NCBI GenBank assembly: GCA_027005175.1
Contig: JALTMC010000206.1
Coordinates: 1-6,557, forward strand
Reading direction: 5' to 3'
Source: Myxococcales bacterium
GTDB lineage: Bacteria > Myxococcota_C > UBA6777
DNA length: 6,557 bases
Part shown: piece by piece, positions 4,673-6,557 of the stretch
Layout: each line of letters starts with the position of its first letter
How positions within the stretch are numbered: position 1 is the stretch's first letter
Notes under the pieces: model-generated
Told to the model about the DNA's origin: nothing
Seen by the model: only the letters and a program-made list of their open reading frames with translations
The model's database searches: none
Translations under genes and position numbers: made by a program

Positions 4673-6557
4673 TCACTTCTCATTAAAAGAGGATCCTACT
4701 ACGATCTCCATGCTACCATAAGACATGTTCTCTTCTGTATGCTCCCCCTCATCCATCAGAGCTTCAAAGTCCGATTTTTTCTTTGCCTTCATATAGACCT
4801 CGTCACCATAAACCATTCCAGCACGATACAAACGCATGAGGTCAGCATCCATCAGTTGCATCCCTTGGTCACGTGATGTCCCGATCGTAGACGGGATCTG
4901 ATGCTGTTTCGATTTGCGAATGAGATTGGAGATCGCTCCATTGTTGATCATAATCTCTGTAGCCAGACAGCGACCAGGCTGATCCTTTCGACGCAACAGA
5001 AACTGACAAACTACCGCCCGAAGGCTCTGTGCCAGCATGGAGCGAACTTGTGTATGTTGGGCCGCAGGAAAAGCATTGATCATCCGATCCACGGTCGATT
5101 CCGCAGAAACAGTGTGCAGTGTGCCAAAGACAAGGTGCCCCGTTTCCGCAGCAGTGATCGCAAAAGAGATGGCATCCAGGTCACGCATCTCCCCCACCAA
5201 GATAACATCCGGGTCCTGACGCAATGTCGCTCTCAAAGCGTGGGTAAACGAAGAAGTATGTGTCCCTATCTCACGCTGTGTGATCAGACTCCTCTCCGAC
5301 TTGTGCACAATCTCAATCGGATCTTCCAGACTGATAATATGACGCTCATAATTGCGATTAATAGAATCAATCAGAGCACCCAGGGTGGTGGATTTTCCTG
5401 AACCTGTAGGCCCGCCCACCACAACCAAGCCGTGCTTCAACTTGCCGAAGTTAGCGATAGTTTGGGGTAACCCAAGATCTTCAAAGGATAAGAGAGAGCC
5501 GCTAATCGCACGAAAAACGGCCGAAAGCCCTCCATGTTGATGAAACACATTCACCCGAAAGCGTAGATTGGCAGACTCCACTTTATAAGAAAAATCAATG
5601 TCTATCAGATTTTCGAGCTTCTCTATTTGAATGGCAGACAGATGAGGCATCAAGATCCCTTGAATCTGCTCAAGCGATGCAGTGTTCTCCGACAGAGGAA
5701 CCAACTTCCCCATACATTTAACGTAAGGCTTTCGGTTGGGAGCGATAATCAAGTCCTCCCCCCGCATTTCGTGGACTTTCAGCAACAGTCTATCGAGAGG
5801 GCTGTTTTGATGGAGTTCCATCGTACCCGCTCCATACTGACTCTGAAATTCCCACTTTTTAAGAAGCTCAAAAGCTTCTTTCCGAACCTGAACATTGGGA
5901 GACCGAACCACTGCCATCACAGCGTTGGCCTGTTCAATATCATTTAATGTATCAAGGCACTGAAGAGCGATCAGTTGAATATCAACAGAGTCCGTTGTTT
6001 GCAGCAAGCCAGCCACATGAGCAGCAGCCTCCCGAGCTTCCAGCAATTCGAGGGCACGAATGCAACTCCAATGCAGCTCCGGCTCTTTCATCAACTCTAG
6101 AATGTAGGGCACCACACGCCGATCTTTTGTTGCACCCAAAGCCTCTACAGCTTTTTCACGCACCCACCAATCGCTGTCATGTTGCGCGGACTGATAGATC
6201 GCACCAAGGGCTTGTGGATCTTGAAGATGCATCAAAACATCAATCGCCCAACGTCGCACAACATCCGATGGGTCCGACAGATATCCCACAACATATCTCG
6301 TTAACTGATGACCCATCATCTTCATCAAAGCGTCCGTCACACGCTCTCGAATCCACCAGTCATCATCGTGCAAGAAGCTTAGCAATTTAGGCCAGAAGTG
6401 GCCTTCCGGGTCCTCCACATTCCCAGCCAAGTCCACCGCAATTCGGCGTGCATTTGTATCCGAACTACGCAACAACCAGATCACAGCCCGAGCGATATCA
6501 ACCTTCCCCTCGGCACCCAGCTTTGCCAAAGCCTGCCCTGCCCGATTTCGTATACTG
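4673..6557 (-). CDS. HEAT-repeat/PilT-family ATPase fusion (5' end outside window)
   Basis: The gene is cut by the right edge. The frame stays open to base 6557 and reads as a HEAT helix (IRNRAGQALAKLGAEG), so the TTG at 6527-6529 is not a real start. Positions below count that Leu as 1. Residues 1-228 hold about eight HEAT-like repeats of ~30 residues, several with the D-W-W-[VI]-R-E pattern (57-62, 120-125) and V-R at repeat turns. After a short linker comes a PilT-like N-terminal domain (~243-345) and an ATPase core: Walker A GPTGSGKS (373-380), Asp box SLEDPIE (400-406), Walker B VILVGEMRD (442-450; E447), His box GTLHT (469-473; H472), AISNLIRK (532-539) and the PilT-typical QLMDADLMRLYR (558-569). 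The usual SDLHL motif is degraded to EDLII (258-262). Beyond ~585 is an acidic, Ser-containing tail. It is the first visible gene of the motor/kinase run. The ATPase should be active; the HEAT array probably docks a partner (inference). Confidence 0.93.
   Translation of the reverse strand, partial: SIRNRAGQALAKLGAEGKVDIARAVIWLLRSSDTNARRIAVDLAGNVEDPEGHFWPKLLSFLHDDDWWIRERVTDALMKMMGHQLTRYVVGYLSDPSDVVRRWAIDVLMHLQDPQALGAIYQSAQHDSDWWVREKAVEALGATKDRRVVPYILELMKEPELHWSCIRALELLEAREAAAHVAGLLQTTDSVDIQLIALQCLDTLNDIEQANAVMAVVRSPNVQVRKEAFELLKKWEFQSQYGAGTMELHQNSPLDRLLLKVHEMRGEDLIIAPNRKPYVKCMGKLVPLSENTASLEQIQGILMPHLSAIQIEKLENLIDIDFSYKVESANLRFRVNVFHQHGGLSAVFRAISGSLLSFEDLGLPQTIANFGKLKHGLVVVGGPTGSGKSTTLGALIDSINRNYERHIISLEDPIEIVHKSERSLITQREIGTHTSSFTHALRATLRQDPDVILVGEMRDLDAISFAITAAETGHLVFGTLHTVSAESTVDRMINAFPAAQHTQVRSMLAQSLRAVVCQFLLRRKDQPGRCLATEIMINNGAISNLIRKSKQHQIPSTIGTSRDQGMQLMDADLMRLYRAGMVYGDEVYMKAKKKSDFEALMDEGEHTEENMSYGSMEIVVGSSFNEK

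Noticed and set aside
3852-5219. Forward-strand open frames at 3852-4133 and 5037-5219 whose translations resemble each other (both contain VPKTR.PVSAAV..K..)
   Set aside because: The likeness is the antisense image of the conserved Walker B to His box region of the two PilT paralogues. No start signals, and the reverse-strand genes have clear family motifs.
4176-5540. Forward-strand frames at 4176-4361 and 5352-5540 sharing FPEPVGP
   Set aside because: FPEPVGP is the antisense reading of the Walker A loop (GPTGSGK region) in both ATPases, a common source of false conserved hypotheticals.
5947-6390. 147-residue forward open frame opposite the HEAT region
   Set aside because: Its Pro/His/Gln-rich, low-complexity translation is typical of an antisense shadow, and it overlaps the HEAT repeats completely.
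6527-6529. TTG as the start of the HEAT-PilT gene
   Set aside because: The frame is open to the window edge and the residues before the TTG complete a HEAT helix, so the codon is an internal Leu and the gene is partial.

Overview
The window is bacterial, gene-dense and of roughly balanced base composition. It holds one forward gene at the left, a class I tryptophanyl-tRNA synthetase (trpS). Converging on it is a run of three reverse-strand genes that fills the rest of the window. Read in their own direction (right to left), these are a type IV pilus retraction-ATPase (PilT) homologue carrying an N-terminal array of about eight HEAT-like repeats and cut by the right edge; a second, stand-alone PilT-family ATPase starting 9 bases later; and a Hanks-type Ser/Thr protein kinase with a TPR-like N-terminus, a long Pro/Gln/Ser-rich linker and a C-terminal catalytic domain. 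No rRNA, tRNA, CRISPR array or insertion sequence was recognised.

Layout: 19-24, ribosome-binding site of trpS; 35-1147, trpS (+); 1148-1242, convergent intergenic gap with a probable trpS terminator and one copy of a 36-base direct repeat whose partner lies at the 3' end of the kinase gene; 1243-3495 (or to 3561), TPR/Ser-Thr kinase (-); 3496-3595, AT-rich leader; 3596-4663, PilT-family ATPase (-); 4673-6557, HEAT-PilT ATPase (-, 5' end outside the window). Intergenic space is small throughout, and no stretch over 300 bases lacks a gene.

Working together (inference): the two PilT-type ATPases share the family signatures (Walker A, Asp box, Walker B with catalytic Glu, His box, and an AIRNLIRE-like helix), yet differ in N-terminal architecture. 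They look like an old tandem duplication in which one copy gained, or kept, a HEAT scaffold. The kinase is cytoplasmic in appearance (no membrane helix after the catalytic domain) and follows the two motors. The set therefore suggests a phospho-regulated pilus retraction or secretion-motor module: HEAT and TPR scaffolds for docking, ATPases for force, kinase for control. No pilin, PilB, PilC or secretin gene is visible here, so the link to a particular pilus is not shown.

Organism: the sequence does not identify a taxon. Extra PilT paralogues together with TPR-containing Hanks kinases recall Myxococcota and related former deltaproteobacterial lineages. This is a low-confidence impression; the TrpRS signature (TGDRPTGALHIGH) belongs to a form found in several phyla.
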